Shown: positions 35,051 to 44,066 of the stretch, in pieces | Layout: each line of letters opens with the position of its first letter | Position numbering within the stretch: the first letter of the stretch is position 1 | Source: Pseudomonadota bacterium | Lineage (GTDB): Bacteria; Pseudomonadota; Gammaproteobacteria; Burkholderiales; Burkholderiaceae_E | Direction: 5' to 3' | DNA length: 64,000 nt | Assembly (NCBI GenBank): GCA_963204785.1 | Contig: CAUJHG010000022.1 | Span: 18,401 to 82,400 of the forward strand | Made by a program: the position numbers and the translations under genes | Notes under the pieces: generated by a model | Told to the model about the DNA's origin: nothing | Seen by the model: the letters and a program-made list of their open reading frames with translations, nothing else | Databases searched by the model: none

Positions 35051-36071
35051 CCGTGCGGTGGAACTCGCCGGCCATGGCGCCGGCGGTGTACAACTCCTCG
35101 GGCGGGCTCTCCGCCGAGATCAGCAGCTTCACGCGCTGGTCGTAGAAGACGTCGACCAGCCAGACGAAGCGCCGTGCCTCCGAGGCCATCGCCGCACTCA
35201 TGCGCGGGACCCCGGAGAGGATCACGGTGTGGAAGCGCTGCGCGATCTCGAGGTAGTCGTTCTGCGAACGCGGCCCGCCGCACAGCGTGCGGAAGTCGAA
35301 CCAGACCACGCCCCCCGAGCGGCGCAGCGCGCGGATCTCACGGTTCTCGATCGACAGCGCGGGATCCTCGTCGTGCGCGCCGGCCAGTGACGCGAAGGCC
35401 GCGCGCAGTTCGGCATCGGTGGCGGCACTGGGCGGCGTCAGGTAGGCGCGCACCTGCTCCATCGTGCGCCGCCGGTAGTCGATCCCGGCATCGACGCTCA
35501 GCACGTCGAGGTTCGTCTTCAGCAGCGCGATCGCGGGCAGGACGCGGTCGCGATGCAGGCCTTCGGGGTAGAGGAGGTCCGGCTCGTAGTTGGACGTCAT
35601 CACGAAGGTGACGCCGTTGTCGAACAGCCCGCGCAGCAGGCGCTCGAGGATCATCGCGTCGGCGATGTCCGAGACGTGGAACTCGTCGAAGCAGACCAGC
35701 CGGTAGCGCCGGGCGAGGCGGCGCGCAACCTCGTCCAGCGGATTGGCCTGCCCCTTGAGGTCGTCGAGTTCGCGGTGCACGCTGCGCATGAACTCGTGGA
35801 AGTGCACGCGGGTCTTGCGCACCACCGGGACCGCGTCGTAGAAGCAGTCCATCAGGAAGCTCTTGCCGCGCCCGACTCCACCGTACATCCAGACGCCGCG
35901 CGGCACCTCCGGGCGGTTGATCAGCTTCTTGATCCGGTTGGAGCGGCGCGCCTTGAACGCGACCAGCTCCTCGTACATCCGCTGCAGCCTTTCGATCGCG
36001 GCGAGCTGGGCGGAGTCGGGCTGGTGGCCGCGCTCGGCAAGCGCCTGCGCATATGCCTGGGTGACGTCCAA
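34974..36071 (-). CDS. zapE: Cell division ATPase ZapE (AFG1/LACE1 family)
   Basis: 365 residues. Walker A GGVGRGKS at 64-71 is preceded by GVWMYG. VHFHEFMRSVHREL, the Walker B LVCFDEFHVSDI and VMTSNYEPDLLYPEGLHRDR are diagnostic of ZapE/AFG1. ZapE is a membrane-associated ATPase that acts on the Z ring during division, reported in E. coli. It starts 10 bases after lpdA on the same strand, so it is probably the last gene of odhA-odhB-lpdA-zapE, a common order in Betaproteobacteria. Confidence 0.94.
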   Translation of the reverse strand: MDVTQAYAQALAERGHQPDSAQLAAIERLQRMYEELVAFKARRSNRIKKLINRPEVPRGVWMYGGVGRGKSFLMDCFYDAVPVVRKTRVHFHEFMRSVHRELDDLKGQANPLDEVARRLARRYRLVCFDEFHVSDIADAMILERLLRGLFDNGVTFVMTSNYEPDLLYPEGLHRDRVLPAIALLKTNLDVLSVDAGIDYRRRTMEQVRAYLTPPSAATDAELRAAFASLAGAHDEDPALSIENREIRALRRSGGVVWFDFRTLCGGPRSQNDYLEIAQRFHTVILSGVPRMSAAMASEARRFVWLVDVFYDQRVKLLISAESPPEELYTAGAMAGEFHRTVSRLVEMQSREYLDAPRREPAASAA

Positions 36072-36081
36072 GTCGTGCGCC

Positions 36082-37515
36082 CTACATGTTCAGGGCGCGC
36101 TTGTCGCTCGCCGCCAGCGCAGCCTCGCGCACCACCTCGGACAGCGAGGGGTGCGGGTGGCAGACCCGGCCGATGTCCTCGGCCGAGGCGCGGAACTCCA
36201 TCGCGACCGCGGCCTCGGCGATCAGGTCCGAGGCGTTCGCCGACACGATGTGCACGCCGAGGATCTCGTCGGTCCTGGCATCCGCGAGGACCTTGACGAA
36301 GCCCTCCCCGAGGCCCATCCCGAGCGCGCGTCCGTTGGCGGCGAAGGGGAACTGCCCGGCCTTGTACGCGACGCCGTCGGCCTTCAACTGCTGCTCGGTG
36401 CGCCCGACCCAGGCGATCTCGGGCGAGGTGTAGACCACCCAGGGAATGCAGTTGTAGTCGATATGCGGTTTCTGCCCCGCGATCAGCTCGGCGACCATCA
36501 CGCCCTCGTCCTCGCCCTTGTGGGCGAGCATCGGCCCGCGCACCACGTCGCCGATCGCGTACACGCCGGGCAGCTTCGTGCGGCACTGGTCGTCGACCTC
36601 GATGAAGCCGCGTTCGTCGGTCGTCAGGCCCACGTTCTCCAGGCCCAGGCCCTCGGTGTTCGGCACCCGCCCCACGGAGACGATCAGCCGGTCGACCTCG
36701 AGGGTCTGCGCTGCGCCCTGGTCATCGGTCCAGCCGACGCTCACGCCCTTCTTCCCGCTGCGGACCTCGTCGATCTTCACCCCCAACCGGATGTCGAGTC
36801 CCTGCTTCGTGAAGATCTTGCGGCATTCCCTGGCAACCGCGTCGTCGCACGCGGCAAGGAAGGTCGGCAGGGCCTCGAGCACCGTCACCTTCGCGCCCAG
36901 GCGGCGCCACACCGAGCCCAGCTCCAGTCCGATCACGCCGGCGCCGATCACCCCGAGCCGCTTCGGGATGGAATCGAAGGCGAGCGCTCCCTCGTTGTCG
37001 CAGATCAGACGGTTGTCGACCGGGATTCCCGGCAGGTGACGCGCCTTCGAGCCGGTGGCGACGATCACGTTCCTCGCCTCCTCGAGTTCGACGCCGGCTT
37101 CGTTCTCGACCTCGATCCGCCAGAGCCCGTCGGCAGAGCCCGCGAAACGCCCGTGCCCCTGGAGCCAGGCGATCTTGTTCTTGCGGAACAGGAACTCGAT
37201 CCCCTTGGTCATCTTGCCGACGATCTGGTCCTTGCGGCCGAGCATCCTGCCCAGGTCGACGCTCACGCCATCCACCGCGATCCCGTGCTCTCCGAGGTGG
37301 TGCAGCGCCTTCTCGTATTCCTCGGACGAGGCGAGCAGTGCCTTGGACGGAATGCAGCCCACGTTCAGGCAGGTGCCGCCAAGGGCTCGCTCGCCCGCGG
37401 GGTTCCTCCACTTCTCGACGCAGGCGACCTTGAAGCCGAGCTGCGCGGCGCGGATGGCGGCGATGTAGCCTGCCGGACCCGCGCCGATCACGATGACGTC
37501 GTAGCGTTCAGCCAT
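36082..37515 (-). CDS. lpdA: Dihydrolipoyl dehydrogenase (E3 of the 2-oxoglutarate dehydrogenase complex)
   Basis: 477 residues. FAD binding: [20 protein letters not shown]. Redox disulfide: [19 protein letters not shown] binding: [20 protein letters not shown]. The active-site His-Glu pair lies in [14 protein letters not shown]. The enzyme reoxidises the dihydrolipoyl group of E2 with NAD+. Its position after odhA and odhB (20-base gap) marks it as the dedicated E3 of this complex; it could also serve pyruvate dehydrogenase. Confidence 0.96.
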   Translation of the reverse strand: MAERYDVIVIGAGPAGYIAAIRAAQLGFKVACVEKWRNPAGERALGGTCLNVGCIPSKALLASSEEYEKALHHLGEHGIAVDGVSVDLGRMLGRKDQIVGKMTKGIEFLFRKNKIAWLQGHGRFAGSADGLWRIEVENEAGVELEEARNVIVATGSKARHLPGIPVDNRLICDNEGALAFDSIPKRLGVIGAGVIGLELGSVWRRLGAKVTVLEALPTFLAACDDAVARECRKIFTKQGLDIRLGVKIDEVRSGKKGVSVGWTDDQGAAQTLEVDRLIVSVGRVPNTEGLGLENVGLTTDERGFIEVDDQCRTKLPGVYAIGDVVRGPMLAHKGEDEGVMVAELIAGQKPHIDYNCIPWVVYTSPEIAWVGRTEQQLKADGVAYKAGQFPFAANGRALGMGLGEGFVKVLADARTDEILGVHIVSANASDLIAEAAVAMEFRASAEDIGRVCHPHPSLSEVVREAALAASDKRALNM

Positions 37516-37535
37516 GTCTTGCTCCCGGTGCCAGG

Positions 37536-38837
37536 TCAGAGATCGAGCAGGAGGCGCGACGGATCCTCGAGCGCGTCCTTGACCGAGACGAGGAACAGCA
37601 CCGCCTCGCGCCCGTCGATGATCCGGTGGTCGTACGACAGCGCCAGGTAGTTCATCGGACGGATCACGATCTGGCCGTTCTCCACCACCGCGCGCTCCTT
37701 GGTCGCGTGCACGCCCAGGATTGCCGACTGCGGCGGGTTGATTATCGGCGTCGACAGCATCGAGCCGAACACCCCGCCGTTGGAGATCGAGAAGGTGCCG
37801 CCGGTGAGCTCCTCGAGGCCCAGCTTGCCTTCGCCGGCGCGGCGACCGTAGTCCGCGATCTGCTTCTCGATCTGCGCGAAGGTGAGCTGGTCCGCGTTGC
37901 GAACCACCGGTACCACCAGCCCGCGCGGCGAGCCGACCGCCACGCCGATGTCGAAGTAGCCGTGGTAGACGATGTCGGTGCCGTCGACCGAGGCGTTGAC
38001 CATCGGGAACTTCTTCAGCGCGTGCACCACGGCCTTCACGAAGAAGGACATGAAGCCCAGCCGCACGCCGTGCTCCTTCTCGAAGCGATCCTGGTACTTC
38101 CTGCGCAGATCCATCACCGGCTGCATGTTCACTTCGTTGAACGTGGTGAGGATCGCGTTGGTCGCCTGCGACTGCAGCAGCCGCTCGGCGACGCGCTGGC
38201 GCAGCCGCGACATCGCCACCCGCTGCTCGGGACGGCCCTCGAGCAGCGCCGCGGCGTCCAGCGGCGGGCGCACCTGCGGCAGCGAACTGGCCGGCGCCGC
38301 GACCATCGGCGTCGCCGGTGCAGGCGCCGGGGTCGGCGCCGGCGTCGCTGCGCGCGCCGCGGCGGACTCGATCGCCCCGAGCACGTCACCCTTGGTGATG
38401 CGCCCGTCGCGCCCGGTGCCGCTCACCTCGGCAGTGCCCAGGCTGTGCTCGGTCATCAGCTTCGCGGCTGCCGGCATCGCCACGTCGCCCTTCAGGCCCG
38501 AAGGCGCCGGTGCGGGCGCCGCCTGCGAGCCCGGCGCAGGAACTTCCGGCGCGGGCGCCGCTGCCGCGGCAGGCGCGGCGACCGCCCCTGCCGCAGCCTC
38601 GGTGTCGATGATCGCGATGACTTCCCCGGCGACCACCGTGGCGCCATCGTCCTTGAGCACCTGCGTGAGCACCCCGGCGCCGGGCGCGGGAAGCTCGAGC
38701 ACCACCTTGTCGGTCTCGATGTCGATCAGGTTCTCGTCCCGGGCGACCGCATCGCCCGGCTTCCTGTGCCACTGCAGCAGCGTCGCCTCGGCGACCGACT
38801 CGGACAGTTGCGGCACCTTCACTTCGATCAAAGCCAT
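37536..38837 (-). CDS. odhB: Dihydrolipoyllysine succinyltransferase (E2)
   Basis: 433 residues. One N-terminal lipoyl domain has the acceptor K44 in [15 protein letters not shown]. An Ala/Pro linker follows, then the E1/E3-binding domain ([14 protein letters not shown] to [12 protein letters not shown]), a second linker, and the catalytic domain ending in [17 protein letters not shown] with the catalytic histidine. The enzyme transfers the succinyl group to Co[21 protein letters not shown] is the succinyltransferase signature. It is 79 bases downstream of odhA; that gap contains a 9-bp hairpin. Confidence 0.96.
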   Translation of the reverse strand: MALIEVKVPQLSESVAEATLLQWHRKPGDAVARDENLIDIETDKVVLELPAPGAGVLTQVLKDDGATVVAGEVIAIIDTEAAAGAVAAPAAAAAPAPEVPAPGSQAAPAPAPSGLKGDVAMPAAAKLMTEHSLGTAEVSGTGRDGRITKGDVLGAIESAAARAATPAPTPAPAPATPMVAAPASSLPQVRPPLDAAALLEGRPEQRVAMSRLRQRVAERLLQSQATNAILTTFNEVNMQPVMDLRRKYQDRFEKEHGVRLGFMSFFVKAVVHALKKFPMVNASVDGTDIVYHGYFDIGVAVGSPRGLVVPVVRNADQLTFAQIEKQIADYGRRAGEGKLGLEELTGGTFSISNGGVFGSMLSTPIINPPQSAILGVHATKERAVVENGQIVIRPMNYLALSYDHRIIDGREAVLFLVSVKDALEDPSRLLLDL

Positions 38838-38864
38838 CTGTTGCTCCGGATCCCTGGTCTGGAT

Positions 38865-38897
38865 CGGTCCGGCGGGCGCAGGCGCCTTGCCGGACCG
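38865..38897 (-). other. Hairpin in the odhA-odhB intergenic gap
   Basis: Arms CGGTCCGGC (38865-38873) and GCCGGACCG (38889-38897) form a perfect 9-bp stem with a 15-base loop. No T tract follows, and downstream genes are needed with odhA, so partial attenuation, processing or mRNA stability is more likely than termination. Confidence 0.45.
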
Positions 38898-38916
38898 GAA
38901 TGTGCGTGCCGGCCGC

Positions 38917-41781
38917 TCAGGCCTTCTTCGCCCGCGTGGCGCGCGGCGTCTCGCCGAACGCCGAGGCGATCAGCTCCTTCTGCTGCGCGTAGTGCTTGTC
39001 GTAGTAGCCCACCGCGGGCGAGGCCGACGGCGCGCGACCGCTGTAGGAGAGGCGCTGCCCCTCGCGCAGCGCCTCGCCGATGTGGTGCTGCGCGTAGAAC
39101 CAGGCGCCCTGGTTCTGCGGCTCGTCCTGGCACCAGACCACCTGCGTTGCGTGCGGATACTTCTTCAGCTCCGCTTCGAAGGCCTTGTGCGGGAACGGGT
39201 AGAGCTGCTCGATGCGCACCAGCGCGACGTCGGCGAGCTCACGCTCCCGGCGCGCCAGAAGCAGGTCGTAGTACACCTTGCCGGTGCAGACGACGAGCCG
39301 GCGGACCTTCTTCGTGTCGATGCGCGGATCGGTCTCGCCGATCACGGTCTGGAAGCCGCCCTTGGAGAGCTCGTCGAGGGTGGACACCGCCTCCTTGTTC
39401 CGCAGCAGCGACTTGGGCGTCATGATCACCAGCGGCTTGCGGAACAGCCGGATCATCTGCCTGCGCAGCAGATGGAAGATCTGCGCCGGAGTCGTCGGCT
39501 GGCAGACCTGCATGTTGTGCTCGGCGCACAACTGGAGGAAACGCTCGATGCGCGCCGACGAGTGCTCGGGGCCCTGCCCCTCGTAGCCATGCGGCAGCAT
39601 CAGGGTGAGGCCGCAGACGCGCCCCCACTTGGTCTCGCCCGAGGAGATGAACTGGTCGATCACCACCTGCGCGCCGTTGACGAAGTCGCCGAACTGCGCC
39701 TCCCAGATCACCAGCGTGTTCGGCTCGGCAGTGGCGTAGCCGTACTCGAAGCCCAGCACCGCCTCTTCGGACAGCACCGAGTCGATCACGGTGAACTGCC
39801 CCTGGTTGTCGGCCACGTGCTGCAGCGGGATGTGGCTGCCGGCATCCCAGCGCTCGCGGTTCTGCTCGTGCAGCACCGCGTGCCGGTGGGTGAAGGTGCC
39901 GCGACCGGAATCCTGTCCCGACAGGCGCACCCCGAAACCGGAGGCCAGCAGCGTCGCGAAGGCCAGGTGCTCGCCCATGCCCCAGTCGAGCGGATGCTCG
40001 CCGGCGACCATCGCCCGCCGGTCGGCCACCACCTTCTGCACCAGCGGGTGCAGCCGGAAACCCTCGGGGACCGTGGTGATCCGCTCGCCGATGCGCCGCA
40101 GTTCGGTCTTGGGCACCGTGGTGTCGGCCGCGTCGGTCCAGCGCCGGTTCAGGAAGGGCATCCAGTCGACCGCGAACTTGCCCTTGAAGTTCGACAGCAC
40201 CGGGTCGACGGTGTGACGGCCCTCGTCCATCGCGGCCCGGAAGCGCTGGACCAGTTCGTCGCCGTACTCCGGCGTGACCACTCCCTGCGTCGCGAGCCGG
40301 TCGGCGTACAGCTTTCGCGTGCCGGGGTGCTGTCCGATCTTCTTGTACATCAGCGGCTGCGTGACCGCGGGAGTGTCCTGCTCGTTGTGCCCCAGCCTGC
40401 GGAAGCAGACGATGTCGAGCACGATGTCCTTCTTGAACTCCTGGCGGAAGTCCAGCGCGATCTGCGTCGCGAACACCACCGCCTCGGGGTCGTCGCCGTT
40501 CACGTGCAGCACCGGCGCCTCGATCATCTTCACCACGTCCGAGCAGTAGGTGGTCGAACGGGTGTCCCGCGGATCCGAGGTGGTGAAGCCGATCTGGTTG
40601 TTGATGACGATGTGCACCGTGCCGAAGGTGCCGTAGCCGCGCGTCTGCGCGAGGTTGAGCGTCTCCATCACCACGCCCTGCCCCGCGAAGGCCGCGTCCC
40701 CGTGCACCAGCACCGGCAGCACCTCGCTGCCGTCGCGGTCGCCGCGCCGATCCATCCGCGCCTTGCACGAGCCCTCGATCACCGGGTTGACGATCTCCAG
40801 GTGCGAGGGATTGAAGGCCAGCGACAGGTGGACCGGCCCGCCCGGGGTGGAGACGTCGCTCGAGAAGCCCTGGTGGTACTTGACGTCGCCGGAGGGCAGG
40901 TCGTCGGCGTGCTGCCCCTCGAATTCGGCGAACAGGTCCCGGGGCATCTTGCCCAGCGTGTTCACCAGCACGTTCAGGCGACCGCGGTGCGCCATCCCGA
41001 TCACGATCTCCTGCAGCCCCTGCTCGCCGGCGCGCTGGATCAGCTCGTCCATCGCGGCGATGAAACTCTCGCCGCCCTCGAGCGAGAAGCGCTTCTGGCC
41101 GACGAAGCGGGTGTGCAGATATTTCTCGAGCCCCTCGGCCGCGGTCAGGCGGTCGAGGATGCGCTTGCGCTTGGCGGGCTCGAACGCCGGGCGCGAGCGC
41201 GTGCTCTCGAGCCGCTCCTGCAGCCAGCGCTTCTGCGCCTGGTCGGAGATGTACATGAACTCCGCACCGATGGTGCCGCAGTAGGTTTCGCGCAAGGCCT
41301 GCAGGATGTCGCGCAGCGGCGCCTGCTCGAAGCCGAAGTAGGTGTTCGCCGCCGAGTAGATGTTGGCGTGATCGCCCTCGGTGAAGTCGTAGAACGCGGG
41401 CTCGAGTTCGGGGATCGCCGGACGCTCCTGCCGCTTGAGCGGATCGAGATCGGCCCAGCGCGCCCCGAGGATCCGGTAGGCCGCGACGAGTTGCTGAACG
41501 TAGACCTGCTTGCGCGCAGTGGTGGCGTCCCCGCCCATGAGCCGCGGAGCGAGCGTCCCCTCACGGGCGCGCTCGGCAAACGACTGGACGATGGGCGCAT
41601 GCGCGATGTCGCGCGTCTGGGGGTTGCCGTCGGCAGCGGGCACCGCCTGCAGGCTGTCGAACCAGGCCCGCCACTGTTCGGAGACCGATCCGGGGTTGTG
41701 GAGGTAGCTCTCGTACAGTTCCTCGACGTACGGCGCGTTGCCGCCGAACAGGTACGAGTTCGACAGGAAGGCTCTCATCAT
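38917..41781 (-). CDS. odhA: 2-oxoglutarate dehydrogenase E1 component
   Basis: 954 residues. The N-terminal segment [20 protein letters not shown] binds E2. ThDP and active-site regions include [34 protein letters not shown] and [20 protein letters not shown]. The C-terminal half has [14 protein letters not shown] [20 protein letters not shown] and [20 protein letters not shown]. The enzyme decarboxylates 2-oxoglutarate in the TCA cycle. Two adjacent ATGs (41781, 41778) follow an AAAGGTGAA ribosome-binding site. First gene of the odh operon, divergent from korC. Confidence 0.97.
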   Translation of the reverse strand: MMRAFLSNSYLFGGNAPYVEELYESYLHNPGSVSEQWRAWFDSLQAVPAADGNPQTRDIAHAPIVQSFAERAREGTLAPRLMGGDATTARKQVYVQQLVAAYRILGARWADLDPLKRQERPAIPELEPAFYDFTEGDHANIYSAANTYFGFEQAPLRDILQALRETYCGTIGAEFMYISDQAQKRWLQERLESTRSRPAFEPAKRKRILDRLTAAEGLEKYLHTRFVGQKRFSLEGGESFIAAMDELIQRAGEQGLQEIVIGMAHRGRLNVLVNTLGKMPRDLFAEFEGQHADDLPSGDVKYHQGFSSDVSTPGGPVHLSLAFNPSHLEIVNPVIEGSCKARMDRRGDRDGSEVLPVLVHGDAAFAGQGVVMETLNLAQTRGYGTFGTVHIVINNQIGFTTSDPRDTRSTTYCSDVVKMIEAPVLHVNGDDPEAVVFATQIALDFRQEFKKDIVLDIVCFRRLGHNEQDTPAVTQPLMYKKIGQHPGTRKLYADRLATQGVVTPEYGDELVQRFRAAMDEGRHTVDPVLSNFKGKFAVDWMPFLNRRWTDAADTTVPKTELRRIGERITTVPEGFRLHPLVQKVVADRRAMVAGEHPLDWGMGEHLAFATLLASGFGVRLSGQDSGRGTFTHRHAVLHEQNRERWDAGSHIPLQHVADNQGQFTVIDSVLSEEAVLGFEYGYATAEPNTLVIWEAQFGDFVNGAQVVIDQFISSGETKWGRVCGLTLMLPHGYEGQGPEHSSARIERFLQLCAEHNMQVCQPTTPAQIFHLLRRQMIRLFRKPLVIMTPKSLLRNKEAVSTLDELSKGGFQTVIGETDPRIDTKKVRRLVVCTGKVYYDLLLARRERELADVALVRIEQLYPFPHKAFEAELKKYPHATQVVWCQDEPQNQGAWFYAQHHIGEALREGQRLSYSGRAPSASPAVGYYDKHYAQQKELIASAFGETPRATRAKKA

Positions 41782-42245
41782 GGCACTTCACCTTTCGGAA
41801 CGAGTTTCTCGTCAAAGATGCTCGGCGTCCGGGAAGTGCGGTCGCCGACCGGCCTGCGCTCCGGCTTCCGGGGGCGTGGCTCGGGTCCTGCGGTGATGGG
41901 TTCTGGTCAGGGCATAGGCAGGCTTTGGCGAACTGCGAAAGCATAGCATCGGCAGGCCTTCCCCGCCGCGCAAGACCCTGCCGCGAGCGGCGCCGCGCAC
42001 CGCGATTCCGGGGCGCCGGCGCCGTCGCGACGAGCACACGATGCCGACTTCGTGCACACCGCCTGCGCGGACCCCTCGACCTCCTGTCGGCGCCTTGACG
42101 AAAACGGCACGGAAACACCCTTTCCGTCGTCAGGCCTGGCTTCTCCGGGCGAAGCGCTCGCGCTAGACTGCCCGCACCGTCGTCGACCCGACGCACCCCT
42201 GCTCGCGCGGGCGCGTTCAGGCGGGCGCGTTCCGGAGGAAATCCC
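41782..42245. other. Divergent odhA/korC intergenic region
   Basis: 464 bases without a gene, the longest gap in the window. On the odhA side it holds a small ACGAG-TTT-CTCGT hairpin (41800-41812) in the presumed odhA leader. On the korC side it holds a possible TAGACT -10 box at 42164-42169 and the GGAGGA ribosome-binding site at 42234. A TTGACG at 42095-42100 has no matching -10 box. The middle is GC-rich and shows no convincing ORF with family resemblance, no RNA gene and no operator like the one before mdh. Confidence 0.5.
42164..42169 (+). promoter_or_regulatory. Possible -10 box of the korCAB operon
   Basis: TAGACT, four of six matches, within GCTAGACTGCC, 76 bases before the korC start. 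The -35 region is weak. No FNR or ArcA-like site was recognised nearby. Confidence 0.3.
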
Positions 42246-44066
42246 TTGCAGCCTACCGATATCCGCAATCCCGACTACTTCCACAAGGTCGTCGATTGCC
42301 AATGGGCCTGCCCGGCCCACACCCCGGTTCCCGAGTACATCCGGCTGATCGCCGCGGGGCGCTACAGCGACGCCTACATGGTGAACTGGACCGCCAACGT
42401 CTTCCCCGGCATCCTGGGCCGCACCTGTGACCGGCCCTGCGAGCCCGCCTGCCGGCGCGCCCGTGTCGAGGAAGCCCAGATGCAGCGTCCGGAGCCGGTC
42501 GCGATCTGCCGCCTCAAGCGGGTTGCCGCCGACTTCAAGGACGACGTCACCGCGCGAATGCCCCGCCCGGCGCCGAAGCGCAACGGCAGGCGCATTGCCT
42601 GCGTGGGCGCCGGACCGGCCTCGCTGACGGTCGCGCGTGACCTCGCTCCACTGGGCTACGAGGTCACCGTCTTCGACCAGGAGCCGAAGGCCGGCGGGTT
42701 CATCCGCACCCAGATCCCGCGCTTTCGCCTGCCCGAGGAAGTGGTCGACGAGGAAACCGGCTACATCTTCGATCTCGGCGTGGAATTCCGCGGCGGCGTG
42801 CGGATCGACTCGATGAAGACCCTGCTGGCGCAGGGCTACGATGCGGTCTTCGTCGGCTCCGGCGCGCCTCGCGGCCGCGACCTGGACATCCCGGGGCGCA
42901 AGGAGGCTGCGGCGCACATCCACATCGGAATCGACTGGCTCGCGTCGGTGTCCTTCGGGCACATCACCTCGATCCCGAAGCGGGTGATCGTGCTGGGCGG
43001 AGGCAACACCGCGATGGACTGCTGCCGCACCTCCAGGCGCCTGGGCGGCGAGGACGTCAAGGTCATCGTGCGCTCCGGCTTCGACGAGATGAAGGCCTCG
43101 CCCTGGGAGAAGGAGGACGCGATCCACGAGGGCATCCCGATCCTCAACTACATGGTGCCCAGGAGCTTCGAGCACGAGAACGGCAGGCTCACGGGAATGA
43201 CCTTCGAGAAGGTCAAGGCGGTCTACGACGAGAACGGACGCCGCAGCCTGATTCCGACCGGCGAGCCCGACGAACTGGTGCCCTGCGACCACGTCCTGAT
43301 CGCGGTCGGCCAGGAAAACGCCTTCCCCTGGATCGAGCGCGACTGCGGCATCCAGTTCGACAAGTGGAACATGCCGGTGCTCGACGCCACGACCTTCCAG
43401 TCCACGCGGTCGAACGTCTTCTTCGGCGGCGATGCCGCGCTGGGCCCGAAGAACATCATCTGGGCGGTCGCGCACGGCCACGATGCGGCCGTCTCCATCG
43501 ACAAGTTCCTGAACGGCGAGGACCTGCGCGAGCGCCCCGCCCCCGGGGTGAACCTCGCGTCCCAGAAGATGGGCATCCACGAGTGGAGCTACGACAACGA
43601 GATCATGCCCGAGGCCCGTCACAAGGTGCCCTGGCGTGACATCAACCAGTCGCTGCGCAACATCAAGATCGAGGTCGAACTCGGCTTCGATGCCGCCACC
43701 GCCTGGAAGGAGGCGCAGCGCTGCCTGAACTGCGACGTGCAGACGGTGTTCAGCGAGAACCTGTGCATCGAGTGCGACGCCTGCGTCGACATCTGTCCGA
43801 TGGACTGCATCACCTTCACCGAAAACGGCGAGGAGGCCGACCTGCGCACGCGCCTGCGCGCTCCCTCGACCAACCTCGAGCAGGCGCTGTACGTGTCCGA
43901 CACGGTCAAGACCGGACGCGTCATGGTCAAGGACGAGGACGTCTGCCTGCACTGCGGCCTCTGCGCCGAACGCTGCCCCACCGGCGCCTGGGACATGCAG
44001 AAGTACCTGATCACGATGACCCATGCCGGCCCAGGTTGCCGCACACCGCAGCGGGAGGCTGCATGA
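42246..44066 (+). CDS. korC: FAD/NAD(P)-dependent oxidoreductase with ferredoxin domain, KGOR partner (KorC-like)
   Basis: 606 residues. The start is TTG with a strong GGAGGA site 6 bases upstream. The N terminus (CQWACPAHTPVPEYIRLI, then CDRPCEPACRRARV) is the Fe-S domain of the glutamate synthase small-subunit family. The FAD site is IACVGAGPASLTVARDLA and the NAD(P) site VIVLGGGNTAMDCCRTSRRL. The C terminus is a two-cluster ferredoxin: CIECDACVDICPMDC and CLHCGLCAERCPTGAW. Encoded just before a 2-oxoacid:ferredoxin oxidoreductase, it probably moves electrons between NAD(P)H and the low-potential enzyme. A similar gene accompanies the KGOR of Thauera aromatica, from memory, hence the name. 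The stop overlaps korA as ATGA. Confidence 0.82.
   Translation: MQPTDIRNPDYFHKVVDCQWACPAHTPVPEYIRLIAAGRYSDAYMVNWTANVFPGILGRTCDRPCEPACRRARVEEAQMQRPEPVAICRLKRVAADFKDDVTARMPRPAPKRNGRRIACVGAGPASLTVARDLAPLGYEVTVFDQEPKAGGFIRTQIPRFRLPEEVVDEETGYIFDLGVEFRGGVRIDSMKTLLAQGYDAVFVGSGAPRGRDLDIPGRKEAAAHIHIGIDWLASVSFGHITSIPKRVIVLGGGNTAMDCCRTSRRLGGEDVKVIVRSGFDEMKASPWEKEDAIHEGIPILNYMVPRSFEHENGRLTGMTFEKVKAVYDENGRRSLIPTGEPDELVPCDHVLIAVGQENAFPWIERDCGIQFDKWNMPVLDATTFQSTRSNVFFGGDAALGPKNIIWAVAHGHDAAVSIDKFLNGEDLRERPAPGVNLASQKMGIHEWSYDNEIMPEARHKVPWRDINQSLRNIKIEVELGFDAATAWKEAQRCLNCDVQTVFSENLCIECDACVDICPMDCITFTENGEEADLRTRLRAPSTNLEQALYVSDTVKTGRVMVKDEDVCLHCGLCAERCPTGAWDMQKYLITMTHAGPGCRTPQREAA

Noticed and set aside
41800..41812. 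Small ACGAG-TTT-CTCGT hairpin as an odhA regulatory element
   Set aside because: Five pairs with a triloop is easily reached by chance; mentioned only in the gap description.
37972..41946. A 1324-codon plus-strand frame opposite odhA/odhB
   Set aside because: It mirrors the third-position bias of odhA and odhB and has no recognisable motif.
42095..42100. TTGACG as -35 of korC
   Set aside because: No -10-like hexamer lies 15-19 bases downstream; the sequence there is CCCTTTCC.
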